Positions 1 through 6,326 of a stretch of 37,481 nucleotides of DNA are shown one piece after another. This DNA is from QAMX01 sp003149835 (GTDB taxonomy: Bacteria > Bacillota > Clostridia > Oscillospirales > QAMX01): NCBI GenBank assembly GCA_959600635.1, contig CAUGMN010000018.1, forward strand, positions 1 to 37,481, given 5' to 3'. The notes beneath the pieces are model-generated. The model was not told the origin of the DNA and ran no database searches. It saw only the letters and a list, made by a program, of their open reading frames with translations. Both the position numbers and the translations under genes were made by a program. Each line of letters opens with the position of its first letter. The first letter of the stretch is position 1.

Positions 1-1032
1 GCTTGATATGACGACCTGCCCCGAATTGATGCGGTTCAGCACGAAGTTCTGCCGGTCTCCGTCCAGCTCCGAAAGCACGTCGTCGAGCAAAAGCACCGGA
101 TATTCGCCGCTGTCCTTCTGCGCGATGTCTCTCTCGGCGAGCTTCAAGGATAAAACCGCCGTGCGGATCTGCCCCTGCGAGGCAAAGCTCTTTGCCGCCG
201 CGCCGTTGACGCTGACTTCAAAATCATCCTTGTGCGGGCCGGAGAGACACGTTTTTGAGGCCAGCTCGGCCTGATAGTGGCTCTTCTGATGGGCGCGGAT
301 CAGCTCGGCCAGGTCGGCGGCGGGCAGCGAGGTGTCGGGGATATTCGACAGCGAGACGTAGCGCAGATCCATTCTGTCTTTGCCGCCGCTGATCGCCTCG
401 GCCACGGCCGCCGAATGCTGCCGGAGCTGCTGCAAGTACCGGTGCCGGTAAGCGATGATGTTCGCGCCGTGTACGGCGAGCCGCTCGTTATAGGCGGGGA
501 TCATTTCGACGAGGGAGGGCTTTTCCTCGATCGAACGCAGCAGCCGGCTTTTCTGTTCGAGGGCGCGGTTGTATTCGCTCAGGTGAATCAGATAATTTGG
601 CCGCAGCTGGCAGAGCGCGATGTCGACCATGCGCCGCCGTTTGACGCTCGTCTCCTTGATGAGATTCATGTCGTCGGGCGAAAAGAGCACGGTGCGCAGC
701 GTGCCGATAAAGTCGGACGCCTTTTTCTGCACGACGCCGTTTTTCACCATGCGCTTGCGCTCGGTCTGCGAAAGCGTGACTTCGAGCGTATGCGCGCGCT
801 CGGCCCCGTTGATAGCCGCTTCGAGCTTGGCAAAGCCGCAGCCGCGCGAGATCAGCTCCCGATCCTTGACCGGACGCACGGGCCTCAGCGTCGAGAGGTA
901 AAAAATGCTCTCGATGAGGTTGGTCTTCCCCTCGGCGTTGTTGCCGGAGATGATGTTGACCGACGGGTGCAGCGAAACCATCTCGTTTTCAAAATTTCTG
1001 TAATTGAGCAGGCGAAGTTCTAATATATTCAT
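1..1032 (-). CDS. recF: DNA replication/repair protein RecF (3' end cut by window)
   Basis: RecF is an SMC-like ATPase that binds single-strand gaps at stalled forks and helps load RecA. The reading frame is open from the ATG at 1032 to the window edge, 344 codons; the family is about 360-370 residues, so some 20-30 residues are missing. Visible are the Walker A motif GNNAEGKTN near residue 31 and, near the cut end, the signature/Walker B region LLLDDVLSELDGDRQN. The start overlaps the stop of the upstream S4 gene in an ATGA arrangement, which fits translational coupling. A second in-frame ATG lies three codons upstream at 1041. The order dnaA-dnaN-S4-recF is the classic Firmicutes operon. 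gyrB would be expected beyond the window start but cannot be seen. Confidence 0.96.
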   Translation of the reverse strand, partial: MNILELRLLNYRNFENEMVSLHPSVNIISGNNAEGKTNLIESIFYLSTLRPVRPVKDRELISRGCGFAKLEAAINGAERAHTLEVTLSQTERKRMVKNGVVQKKASDFIGTLRTVLFSPDDMNLIKETSVKRRRMVDIALCQLRPNYLIHLSEYNRALEQKSRLLRSIEEKPSLVEMIPAYNERLAVHGANIIAYRHRYLQQLRQHSAAVAEAISGGKDRMDLRYVSLSNIPDTSLPAADLAELIRAHQKSHYQAELASKTCLSGPHKDDFEVSVNGAAAKSFASQGQIRTAVLSLKLAERDIAQKDSGEYPVLLLDDVLSELDGDRQNFVLNRINSGQVVISS

Positions 1033-1250
1033 TTTATCCATTTTCTAACGGTATAAACCGCATTTTCATAGGTTATTTCATCGTTTTCGCGCAATTTTCT
1101 GCCGCGCGCCGTACAGACCTCGCCGTTGACGAGGACAAGGCCGCCGCCGACGGCGAGCTTGGCCTCTCCGCCGGTCGTCGCCGCGCCGCAGAGCTTTAAA
1201 AACGCGTCCAGCCGGATAAAATCCGTGCCGATAAAAACCGCCTCGCTCAT
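1029..1250 (-). CDS. yaaA: S4-domain RNA-binding protein, YaaA-like
   Basis: A 73-residue protein made almost entirely of one S4 RNA-binding fold: the segment from FIRLDAFLKL through GGLVLVNGEVCTARGRKLRENDEI carries the conserved LxxFL...VxVNGxxxxxRGxKL pattern. Small S4 proteins sit between dnaN and recF in most Firmicutes; their molecular role is poorly defined, probably ribosome- or RNA-linked. The gene begins 14 bases after dnaN and ends overlapping recF by four bases, so it is part of the dnaA-dnaN-recF transcript. Length and position match the B. subtilis YaaA family. The Shine-Dalgarno is weak, which again suggests coupling to dnaN translation. Confidence 0.93.
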   Translation of the reverse strand: MSEAVFIGTDFIRLDAFLKLCGAATTGGEAKLAVGGGLVLVNGEVCTARGRKLRENDEITYENAVYTVRKWIK

Positions 1251-1264
1251 CGCTTTGCCGCCCC

Positions 1265-2365
1265 TTAGCCGAGCCTGACCGGCGCGATGATATACTGATA
1301 TTTCGAGCCTTCGACAGGCTTTATGACAAACGGCGAGGACGGCGAGTTGAAGCAGAGGTGAATTTTTTCATCCTCGATCACATGCAGCGCGTCGGAGACG
1401 AATTTGTTGGACAGCCCGATTTCAATCGGCTCGCATTCGCCCTCGTAGCCGCATTCGTCGTAGCCTGTGACGCGCGACGAGACGTAGTTGAAACGGATGA
1501 TTCCCTCGCCGAAGCCGCAGCGGATCGAGTTTTTAATGCGGTCGGAGTTCTTGACGTCCATGCGGCCGACGCTTTCGGAGAAGGCCTCGCGGTCGACCGT
1601 GACGCAGTTGGCGTGCGTAAAGGCGAGAAAATGGTCGTATTTGATAAACTGCCCCTCTAAAAGCCGCGTCACCAGCGTCGAAGCGCCGTTGACGACGGTC
1701 ATGTGCTTTTTGGAGATGCGGAGCTCGACGTCCGAATCGTCTTTTTTGAGGAGCTTTTCGACCTCGCGCAGCGCCGCCGACGGGACGATGAAGCTGACGT
1801 TATCGATGTGATCGGTCGGAATCGTCTCCTCGCGCACGGCGAGCCGCGAGCTGTCGGAGGCGACGGCGCGCAGCGTATCTCCGGCGACGTCGAACAGCAC
1901 TCCGGTGAGCACGGGCTTGGTGTCGAGCACCGAGACGGAGAAGACCGTCTGGTTAATCATCGAGCGCAGCGTTTCCGAGGGGATCGTCAGCGACTGCCCG
2001 TCTTCGACGACCGGCAGCTCGGGAAATTCGTCGCTGGGCATGGCGGCGAGGCTGAACCGGGCGATGCCGCAGCGGACGGAAATTCTGTAATCCTCGTCGA
2101 CCTCGATAAAAACCATGTCGTTGGGGAGCTTCTGAACGATGTCGGTGAACGTCGCGGCGTTGAAAACGGCGACGCCCGTCTCCGTGACGTCGGCCTCGAC
2201 GGCGCAGGTGATGCCGAGCTCTAAGTTAAAGCCGGTGATTTGCAGCGTCTCGTCGGCGTTGACGAGCAGGCCTTCGAGCGCTGGAATCGTGCTTTTGGAG
2301 GCGACGGCGCGGCCGGCGGCGGAGATCGCCTCTTGAAGCGATTGTTTGGTGCAGCTGAATTTCAT
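1265..2365 (-). CDS. dnaN: DNA polymerase III beta subunit (sliding clamp)
   Basis: A 366-residue protein matching the usual beta-clamp length. The N-terminus MKFSCTKQSLQEAI, the recurring motif PxLEGLLVNA, and the C-terminal FNSPSSPFVIKPVEG...YIIAPVRLG are typical of the three-repeat clamp fold. It forms the ring that tethers the replicative polymerase to DNA. The ATG has GGAGG about nine bases upstream. It lies downstream of oriC and upstream of the S4 gene and recF in one operon. Nothing unusual was seen. Confidence 0.97.
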   Translation of the reverse strand: MKFSCTKQSLQEAISAAGRAVASKSTIPALEGLLVNADETLQITGFNLELGITCAVEADVTETGVAVFNAATFTDIVQKLPNDMVFIEVDEDYRISVRCGIARFSLAAMPSDEFPELPVVEDGQSLTIPSETLRSMINQTVFSVSVLDTKPVLTGVLFDVAGDTLRAVASDSSRLAVREETIPTDHIDNVSFIVPSAALREVEKLLKKDDSDVELRISKKHMTVVNGASTLVTRLLEGQFIKYDHFLAFTHANCVTVDREAFSESVGRMDVKNSDRIKNSIRCGFGEGIIRFNYVSSRVTGYDECGYEGECEPIEIGLSNKFVSDALHVIEDEKIHLCFNSPSSPFVIKPVEGSKYQYIIAPVRLG

Positions 2366-2729
2366 GTGTAAAGTCCTCCGTGGTCCGGCGCAGAGGGCCG
2401 GACGGAATGATACCGGCTGGAATCAAGCCGGGAAAAATCGGTTTGGATGCGTCGGCGTGTTCGCCGCGGGGCGGCGGAAAAAATCAGGCGCGTTCCCCGC
2501 CGCCTCTCGGTTTCGGGAAAAGCGTTCTCTATATGTATTGATTATAGTCGTAGTTATAGGGGCTGTGGGTACTGTGGAAAACTCCGGAACTGCTGGAAAA
2601 TTGGGGAAATTCGCGTCCACACGCCGGTGTGGACGGGGCGGGGAGTTATCCTATGCTTTCCATGCGGGAAAAAGCGCGCGTGGACGATGTGGAAAAAAAG
2701 ATGTGGAATGTGGAGGAAAGCGTGGAAAA
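2366..2729. other. oriC: Chromosomal replication origin (oriC), dnaA-dnaN intergenic
   Basis: This 364-base gap between dnaA and dnaN has the position of the Firmicutes oriC. No perfect TTATCCACA box is present, but the boxes are clearly degenerate copies read in the TGTGGAAAA orientation: 2573-2581 and 2688-2696 exact TGTGGAAAA, 2564-2572 TGTGGGTAC, 2702-2710 TGTGGAATG, 2709-2717 TGTGGAGGA and 2721-2729 CGTGGAAAA. Nearest dnaN is the AT-rich stretch 2527-2560, a likely unwinding element; it includes a minus-strand TATAAT (2541-2546) that could be a dnaN -10. GTGTGGAC and GTCCACAC near 2617-2634 form a short palindrome. Positions are read from sequence; origin function is inferred. Confidence 0.88.
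2545..2581 (+). promoter_or_regulatory. DnaA-trio-like unwinding element with abutting DnaA boxes
   Basis: Reading the plus strand toward dnaA, TAG triplets recur in register at 2545, 2551 and 2557 (TAG-TCG-TAG-TTA-TAG). A short GGGC follows, then two back-to-back 9-mers, TGTGGGTAC and TGTGGAAAA. In B. subtilis the basal unwinding system has the same order and orientation: AT-rich DNA, TAG-type triplets, a GC-rich clamp, then DnaA boxes. Triplets 2 and 4 here deviate from the consensus. Assignment is by analogy. Confidence 0.6.
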
Positions 2730-4058
2730 TTATATGGAAGCGTCGGCGTCCGAGAGGTTGCTGATGAGGTCCTTGACGATGTTGGCGACCTCGGGATTGT
2801 CGCGCATTTCGCTCTTGATTTTGTTGATCGAGCTGATGACGGTGGTGTAGTGCTGGCCGCCGAGCTCGGAGCCGATTTCTTTGAGCGAGAGGTCGGTGAG
2901 CTGCTGCAAAATATAGCTGGCGATCTGCCGGGGCATGACGATATCCTTGGAGCGGTTGGCGACCTTGATGCGGTCGGGGTTGATGTTATAGTATTTGCTG
3001 ACCTCCTCGATGATCAGCGACGGCGTCGGCTTGGTCCCCGTGCCGATGAGGATGTCCTTGATGGCGCGGCGCACCGTATCCATCGTGACCTCGCCGCCTT
3101 CCAGGTCGTGATCGGCTTTGAGATGGTTCAGAATGCCTTCGAGCTGACGGACGTTGGCCGTCGCGTTGGTAGCGATGTATTTGAGGAGCGTGTCGGAGAC
3201 GCTCAGGTTGATGATCTCGCATTTCTGTTTGAGAATGGCGATCTTTGTCTCATAGTCGGGCGGCTGGATGTCGGCGAGCAGGCCCATCTCAAAGCGCGAC
3301 TGAATGCGTTTGTCCAGCGTATAGATTTCGCGCGGCGGCCGGTCGGAGGTGAGGACGATTTGCTTGTGCGCGTCGTAAAGGGTGTTGAAGGTGTTGAAAA
3401 ATTCGATCTGCGTCTGCTCCTTGCCGGCGATGAACTGGATATCGTCGATCAGGAGCACGTCGGCGACGTTGTATTTGCTGCGGAATTCCTCCATGCCCTC
3501 GCTGCCCTTTTGCAGCGAAGCGATCATCTCGTTGGTGAAATCCTCGCATTTCAGGTATAAAACGCGGAAATGCGGCCGGTCGCCGCGGATGGTGTTGGAA
3601 ATGGCCTTCATCAGATGCGTTTTGCCGAGGCCGGAGCCGCCGTAGATAAACAGCGGGTTGTAGGCGCGGGCCGGATTTTTGGCGACGGCGAGCGCCGCGG
3701 CGTGCGCAAAGCGGTTCGACGAGCCGACGATAAAGTCGTCGAAGGTGAATTTCGGGATGTGAGGCAGAGAAGCCGACGCGCCCGCGCCGCCCTCCTCGCC
3801 GGGAATCGGTTCGTCGGCGTCGAGGACGATGAAATCCATGTCCGCCGAAAAGATCTGGCCGAGCGTTTTTTTCACCAGCTCGCCGTAGCGCGTGGTGATG
3901 ATCTCTTTTTTATACGGCGTCGTGGTGCGGATAATAAAACAGTCCTGCCGCAGCTCGACGGCCGCGGCGTCGGAAAACCAGATGTCAATGGTAATTTTCT
4001 GTATTTCCTTTTCCAAAAGAGACAATAGGCTTTTTAATACGTCGTCGGCGGAATGCAT
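2730..4058 (-). CDS. dnaA: Chromosomal replication initiator protein DnaA
   Basis: DnaA binds oriC boxes, oligomerises with ATP and opens the duplex. Visible are an N-terminal domain I, an acidic/glycine-rich domain II linker (PIPGEEGGAGASASL), the AAA+ domain with Walker A GGSGLGKTH and Walker B VLLIDDIQFI, sensor-type RIQSRFEMGLLADI, and the domain IV box-binding helix-turn-helix with GGQHYTTVISSI. The ATG at 4058 is chosen because AAGGAG (4065-4070) sits six bases upstream; the longer GTG start at 4073 would put that Shine-Dalgarno inside the gene. This gives 442 residues, normal for the family. It is first in the dnaA-dnaN-recF operon and is preceded by a leader of about 205 nt with repeats. 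Confidence 0.97.
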   Translation of the reverse strand: MHSADDVLKSLLSLLEKEIQKITIDIWFSDAAAVELRQDCFIIRTTTPYKKEIITTRYGELVKKTLGQIFSADMDFIVLDADEPIPGEEGGAGASASLPHIPKFTFDDFIVGSSNRFAHAAALAVAKNPARAYNPLFIYGGSGLGKTHLMKAISNTIRGDRPHFRVLYLKCEDFTNEMIASLQKGSEGMEEFRSKYNVADVLLIDDIQFIAGKEQTQIEFFNTFNTLYDAHKQIVLTSDRPPREIYTLDKRIQSRFEMGLLADIQPPDYETKIAILKQKCEIINLSVSDTLLKYIATNATANVRQLEGILNHLKADHDLEGGEVTMDTVRRAIKDILIGTGTKPTPSLIIEEVSKYYNINPDRIKVANRSKDIVMPRQIASYILQQLTDLSLKEIGSELGGQHYTTVISSINKIKSEMRDNPEVANIVKDLISNLSDADASI

Positions 4059-4089
4059 GTTTTTCTCCTTCACAGTTTGTTCTGCTATT

Positions 4090-4203
4090 CGATTGTAAAA
4101 CTGCGTTTTACAATCGAGAAACTCGCGCTGATCGCCATCGCTTCGCTCGTTTGGCCGGCGCGCGGGCTCGAATTTGAATGGGAAAGTAATCGTTTTACAA
4201 TCG
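4090..4203 (-). repeat. Three-copy 12-mer in the dnaA leader (perfect hairpin plus extra arm)
   Basis: GTTTTACAATCG occurs on the plus strand at 4105-4116 and again at 4192-4203, and its exact complement CGATTGTAAAAC at 4090-4101. The first pair forms a perfect 12-bp inverted repeat with a three-base spacer. In the dnaA mRNA (minus strand) the order is arm, arm, complementary arm, so the last arm could pair with either earlier one. The related phrases TTTGTTCTGC at 4077 and 4208 flank the element. It could equally be a protein-binding site on DNA. Confidence 0.75.
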
Positions 4204-4270
4204 CCTGAATTTGTTCTGCCGCAATCGGTTCTGCGCGCGGGCCCGCGGACATACTTTTATACTACTATAT

Positions 4271-4299
4271 ATAATAACAGATTTTGCCCGTTTTTGCAA
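4271..4299 (-). promoter_or_regulatory. Predicted sigma-A promoter of dnaA
   Basis: On the minus strand, -35 TTGCAA (4294-4299), a 17-base spacer and -10 TATTAT (4271-4276) stand in an AT-rich island in otherwise GC-rich DNA. A start near 4264 gives a leader of about 205 nt before the dnaA ATG. Confidence 0.6.
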
Positions 4300-4417
4300 G
4301 GGCGGGGTTTACAAAGTTTTTGGGAAACAAACGTTTTTTTATGACCGATCCGTGCGGCGGCGACATCAATCGAGTCTGTAAAAAAAAGTTTATTGAAGTC
4401 ACAATTATTTCTTTTTG

Positions 4418-4426
4418 TGGTATAAT
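4418..4426 (+). promoter_or_regulatory. Extended -10 promoter upstream of the Y1 transposase
   Basis: TGGTATAAT is a perfect extended -10 on the plus strand, 22 bases before the GTG start of the transposase gene. No convincing -35 stands at the right distance. Confidence 0.5.
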
Positions 4427-4448
4427 AGGCAAAACAGCGTGGAAGCCG

Positions 4449-4958
4449 GTGAAGAGATTGGATAGGATCAGATATCATGGCCAGCAGCCGGCGGAGGAAC
4501 GCCGCCGCGCCGAGAGCGAATATTTTCTGACGCTTTGCGCGTTGGAAAAAAAGTGTATTTTTTCCGAAATTGAAAAGCTCCCCTCGGGGAAAGTAGCTGT
4601 GCGTCTGGCGCCCGTCGGATTCATCATTGAAGAGGCGCTCAAAGAAATGCGCGAAATGTATCCGCAGATTCGGCAGGGCGAGCACGTCGTCATGCCCAAT
4701 CATCTGCACATTTTGCTGTCTGTCGAGACGGACAGCCGTCTCGGGCTGCATTCAAACAAATGGATTTCCGTTTTTGTCACGGCGCTGAAACGCCTCGTCA
4801 ACCGCAAGATCGGCGAAGAGGTCTGGGGACAGGAATGCCAGCAGCAGCTGATGGACGGCCGCGGGGATTCCATGCGCTGCCGAAAGTATATCAGGGAAAA
4901 TCCTTTGCACTGGGAACGGGACAGCTTTTATCCGTCCGTCTTTGCGGGCTGCCGCTGA
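4449..4958 (+). CDS. REP-associated / IS200-type Y1 transposase (RAYT)
   Basis: A protein of about 169 residues of the Y1_Tnp family, single-strand DNA nucleases that move or bind palindromic elements. The HUH metal motif is seen in HVVMPNHLHILL, and the helix with the candidate nucleophilic tyrosine in KYIRENPLHW close to the C-terminus. The region before that tyrosine, normally IWQRxYYDHxIRN, is diverged here (VWGQECQQQLMDGRGDS). The start is uncertain: no ATG fits, GTG at 4449 or TTG at 4458 is likely. Upstream frame sequence back to 4284 is judged non-coding because the -10 lies inside it. It stands alone between dnaA and an HTH gene, followed by a strong hairpin. Whether it is active is unknown. 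Confidence 0.8.
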   Translation: MKRLDRIRYHGQQPAEERRRAESEYFLTLCALEKKCIFSEIEKLPSGKVAVRLAPVGFIIEEALKEMREMYPQIRQGEHVVMPNHLHILLSVETDSRLGLHSNKWISVFVTALKRLVNRKIGEEVWGQECQQQLMDGRGDSMRCRKYIRENPLHWERDSFYPSVFAGCR

Positions 4959-4993
4959 CGGGTCTGCGAAATTGCCGGAAAAAATACAAAATG

Positions 4994-5030
4994 AGAAGAA
5001 GAGCCGCTAAAAATCAGCGGCTCTTCTTCT
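4994..5030. terminator. 15-bp perfect hairpin after the transposase
   Basis: Arms 4994-5008 and 5016-5030 (AGAAGAAGAGCCGCT and its complement) enclose a 7-base A-rich loop. There is no clean T-run, only a pyrimidine-rich 3' arm, so it may be a terminator or a palindrome belonging to the transposase. Confidence 0.55.
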
Positions 5031-5440
5031 GCAAGAGAAAATTCAGGAGGAGATGAACAGAAAACGTCATCTGTCTTTCTTCTGTCGTGATCAATAGGAT
5101 ACCATGATACAACACAAAATGCAATACTATAAAAGAAAAAATCGGGACGTATCTGTGTGTTTGGCTGCGGCGGCTTTTCATGAGAGAAAATCGCGTTTTA
5201 TTAGCGTCGTTTTCACGAAAACGACGCCAATTTTTATGACAGTGCAGCGAAGAAAAGGTTTATAATAGAGCAGCGGGCGCATGAAAAAAGAACGGTAAGA
5301 GATTACAGATCCATTTTTCATGAAAAAGATCGGATATGATACTGACAGTGGTTAAAACAGGCTGAAAAGCAAACGGTTGATGACCGTAATGAAAAAATAA
5401 TAAGGTATAATAGAAAATAGAGGTGAGAGGTGAAAAGATC
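5031..5440. other. AT-rich intergenic stretch with palindromes
   Basis: No credible gene. Visible items: a TATAAA at 5128-5133 without a good -35; a perfect inverted repeat GCGTCGTTTT/AAAACGACGC at 5204-5227 with a CACG loop followed by AATTTTTA, which would serve as a terminator for a short plus-strand transcript; a 14-bp palindrome TTTTTCATGAAAAA at 5314-5327; and TATAAT at 5406-5411 in front of the HTH gene. Base composition is clearly richer in AT than the surroundings. Confidence 0.5.
5204..5236 (+). terminator. Hairpin with T-tract, possible end of a small RNA
   Basis: A 10-bp stem (5204-5213 with 5218-5227) closes on a CACG tetraloop, and CAATTTTTA follows. It looks like a rho-independent terminator on the plus strand although no gene precedes it within 240 bases. 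A small RNA starting after the TATAAA at 5128 is one possibility. Confidence 0.4.
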
Positions 5441-5737
5441 ATGGATGAAAAGCAGTTTCGGGACAGGGTGACGGAACTGAGATTGAAAAAAGGCGTATCG
5501 GAGTATCAAATGAGCTATGATTTAGGCCATAGCAAAGGCTATGTGCACAATATCGTGACCGGAAAATCCATGCCGTCGCTCCGAGAATTTTTCTATATTT
5601 GCGAATATTTTGAAATTACGCCGGCGGAATTTTTTTATTATGGGGAAGAATATCCGCCTTATTTACAACAAGCCTATGATGTTTTAAAGACGGCCGATGA
5701 AGAAGACGTGATACAGCTGATCAGTTTGTTTATGTGA
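5441..5737 (+). CDS. XRE-family helix-turn-helix protein, 98 aa
   Basis: A short one-domain DNA-binding protein. The segment from FRDRVTELRLKKGVSEYQMSYDLGHSKGYVHNIVTGKSMPSLREFFYICEYF reads as a Cro/C1-type HTH: helix 2 YQMSYDLG, recognition helix SKGYVHNIVTGK, then helices 4-5. It is followed by FFYYGEEYPP and a C-terminal helix, a layout common in clostridial mobile elements. ATG 5441 has GAGGTG eight bases upstream and TATAAT at 5406; an in-frame GTG at 5423 is less likely. Codons are much richer in AT than those of neighbours, a sign of transfer. Target unknown; autoregulation through the nearby palindromes is possible. Confidence 0.8.
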   Translation: MDEKQFRDRVTELRLKKGVSEYQMSYDLGHSKGYVHNIVTGKSMPSLREFFYICEYFEITPAEFFYYGEEYPPYLQQAYDVLKTADEEDVIQLISLFM

Positions 5738-6086
5738 CGGATGCTTACCGGCGACCGTGAGGGCTGTCTCTGCGCAGGCAACGGGATTTTATGAAGATCT
5801 CCACATATCGTCATATCGTTTTCGAATTCCTCGCTAACGACCCGTGCAGCCTCTTCGTGGAGGCAGCCCCCACGGCCGCCGCCGAACCTCTGCAAGCGGT
5901 TTTTCTCCGTTTGGCCGCTGAAAAAAGCCCCTCTATCTTTTTTATATAGCCGCCGGTTTTGCCTCCCGGCGGCGCAAATACGGCGGAAAAGGCGGGACAG
6001 CTTTTGCTGTCCCGCCTTTTCCGCCGTGAGAAGAAGAGGATAAAACAAGGATAGAATGTTGATAACTATGTGGAAAACGTGGAAAC
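5738..6086. other. Intergenic gap between convergent genes
   Basis: No gene supported. It contains a very long perfect hairpin (5981-6026) and, right after it, a cluster resembling DnaA boxes (6057-6087). The remainder (5740-5980) shows only short GC-rich inverted repeats. Confidence 0.5.
5981..6026. terminator. 21-bp perfect hairpin, likely bidirectional terminator
   Basis: Arms 5981-6001 and 6006-6026 are exact complements around a TTTT loop. It separates convergent genes (HTH on plus, zinc protein on minus). Neither flank has a strong T-run, so its termination ability is inferred. The loop-proximal part GGGACAGC/GCTGTCCC resembles the hairpin at 16861-16898. Confidence 0.6.
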
Positions 6087-6087
6087 C
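6057..6087. promoter_or_regulatory. DnaA-box-like cluster outside oriC
   Basis: TGTTGATAA (6057-6065, one mismatch to TGTGGATAA), TGTGGAAAA (6069-6077, the same variant as in oriC) and a following CGTGGAAAC lie within 31 bases. The arrangement resembles a fragment of an origin or a DnaA titration/regulatory site, about 2 kb from dnaA. Confidence 0.4.
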
Positions 6088-6326
6088 TAAGTTCGGCGAA
6101 CGCCCGAATTGCCCGTGGCTTGGCCGGATCCGGCGAAGAGCGTGCAGCCCATGGCGCGGAAGTGTTCGATTTTTTCATAGACGAGCGCCTCGCTGACGCC
6201 GAACTCTTTGGCCAGACAGGAGACGCAGAGAAACTGCTCGGCGGCGCGGCTGACCATGCGCTTGTAAACGGCGATCTCGTCGCCCGTCAGCGGGCGGCCG
6301 CAGAGCTTGCAGCGGTCTTGGCTCAC
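6087..6326 (-). CDS. Small zinc-ribbon-like protein, 79 aa, unknown function
   Basis: Two CxxC pairs (CKLCGRPLTG near residue 6 and CVSCLAKEFGVS near residue 34) predict a structural zinc site. Between them is a helix (DEIAVYKRMVSRAAEQF), and after them LAKEFGVSEALVYEKIEHFRAMGC, which reads like a helix-turn-helix. I know no assigned function for this family. The GTG start overlaps the alpha-galactosidase stop as GTGA, so the two are translationally coupled. The basic C-terminal tail (residues 66-79) looks unconserved. A DNA- or RNA-binding regulator is a guess from the fold. Confidence 0.75.
   Translation of the reverse strand: MSQDRCKLCGRPLTGDEIAVYKRMVSRAAEQFLCVSCLAKEFGVSEALVYEKIEHFRAMGCTLFAGSGQATGNSGVRRT

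Noticed and set aside
2346..3560. 404-codon plus-strand open frame across oriC and dnaA
   Set aside because: Antisense to dnaA, reads through the DnaA boxes; composition is typical of a shadow frame.
4284..4448. N-terminal extension of the Y1 transposase
   Set aside because: The extension covers the extended -10 promoter and dnaA promoter DNA, and its residues do not resemble the family.
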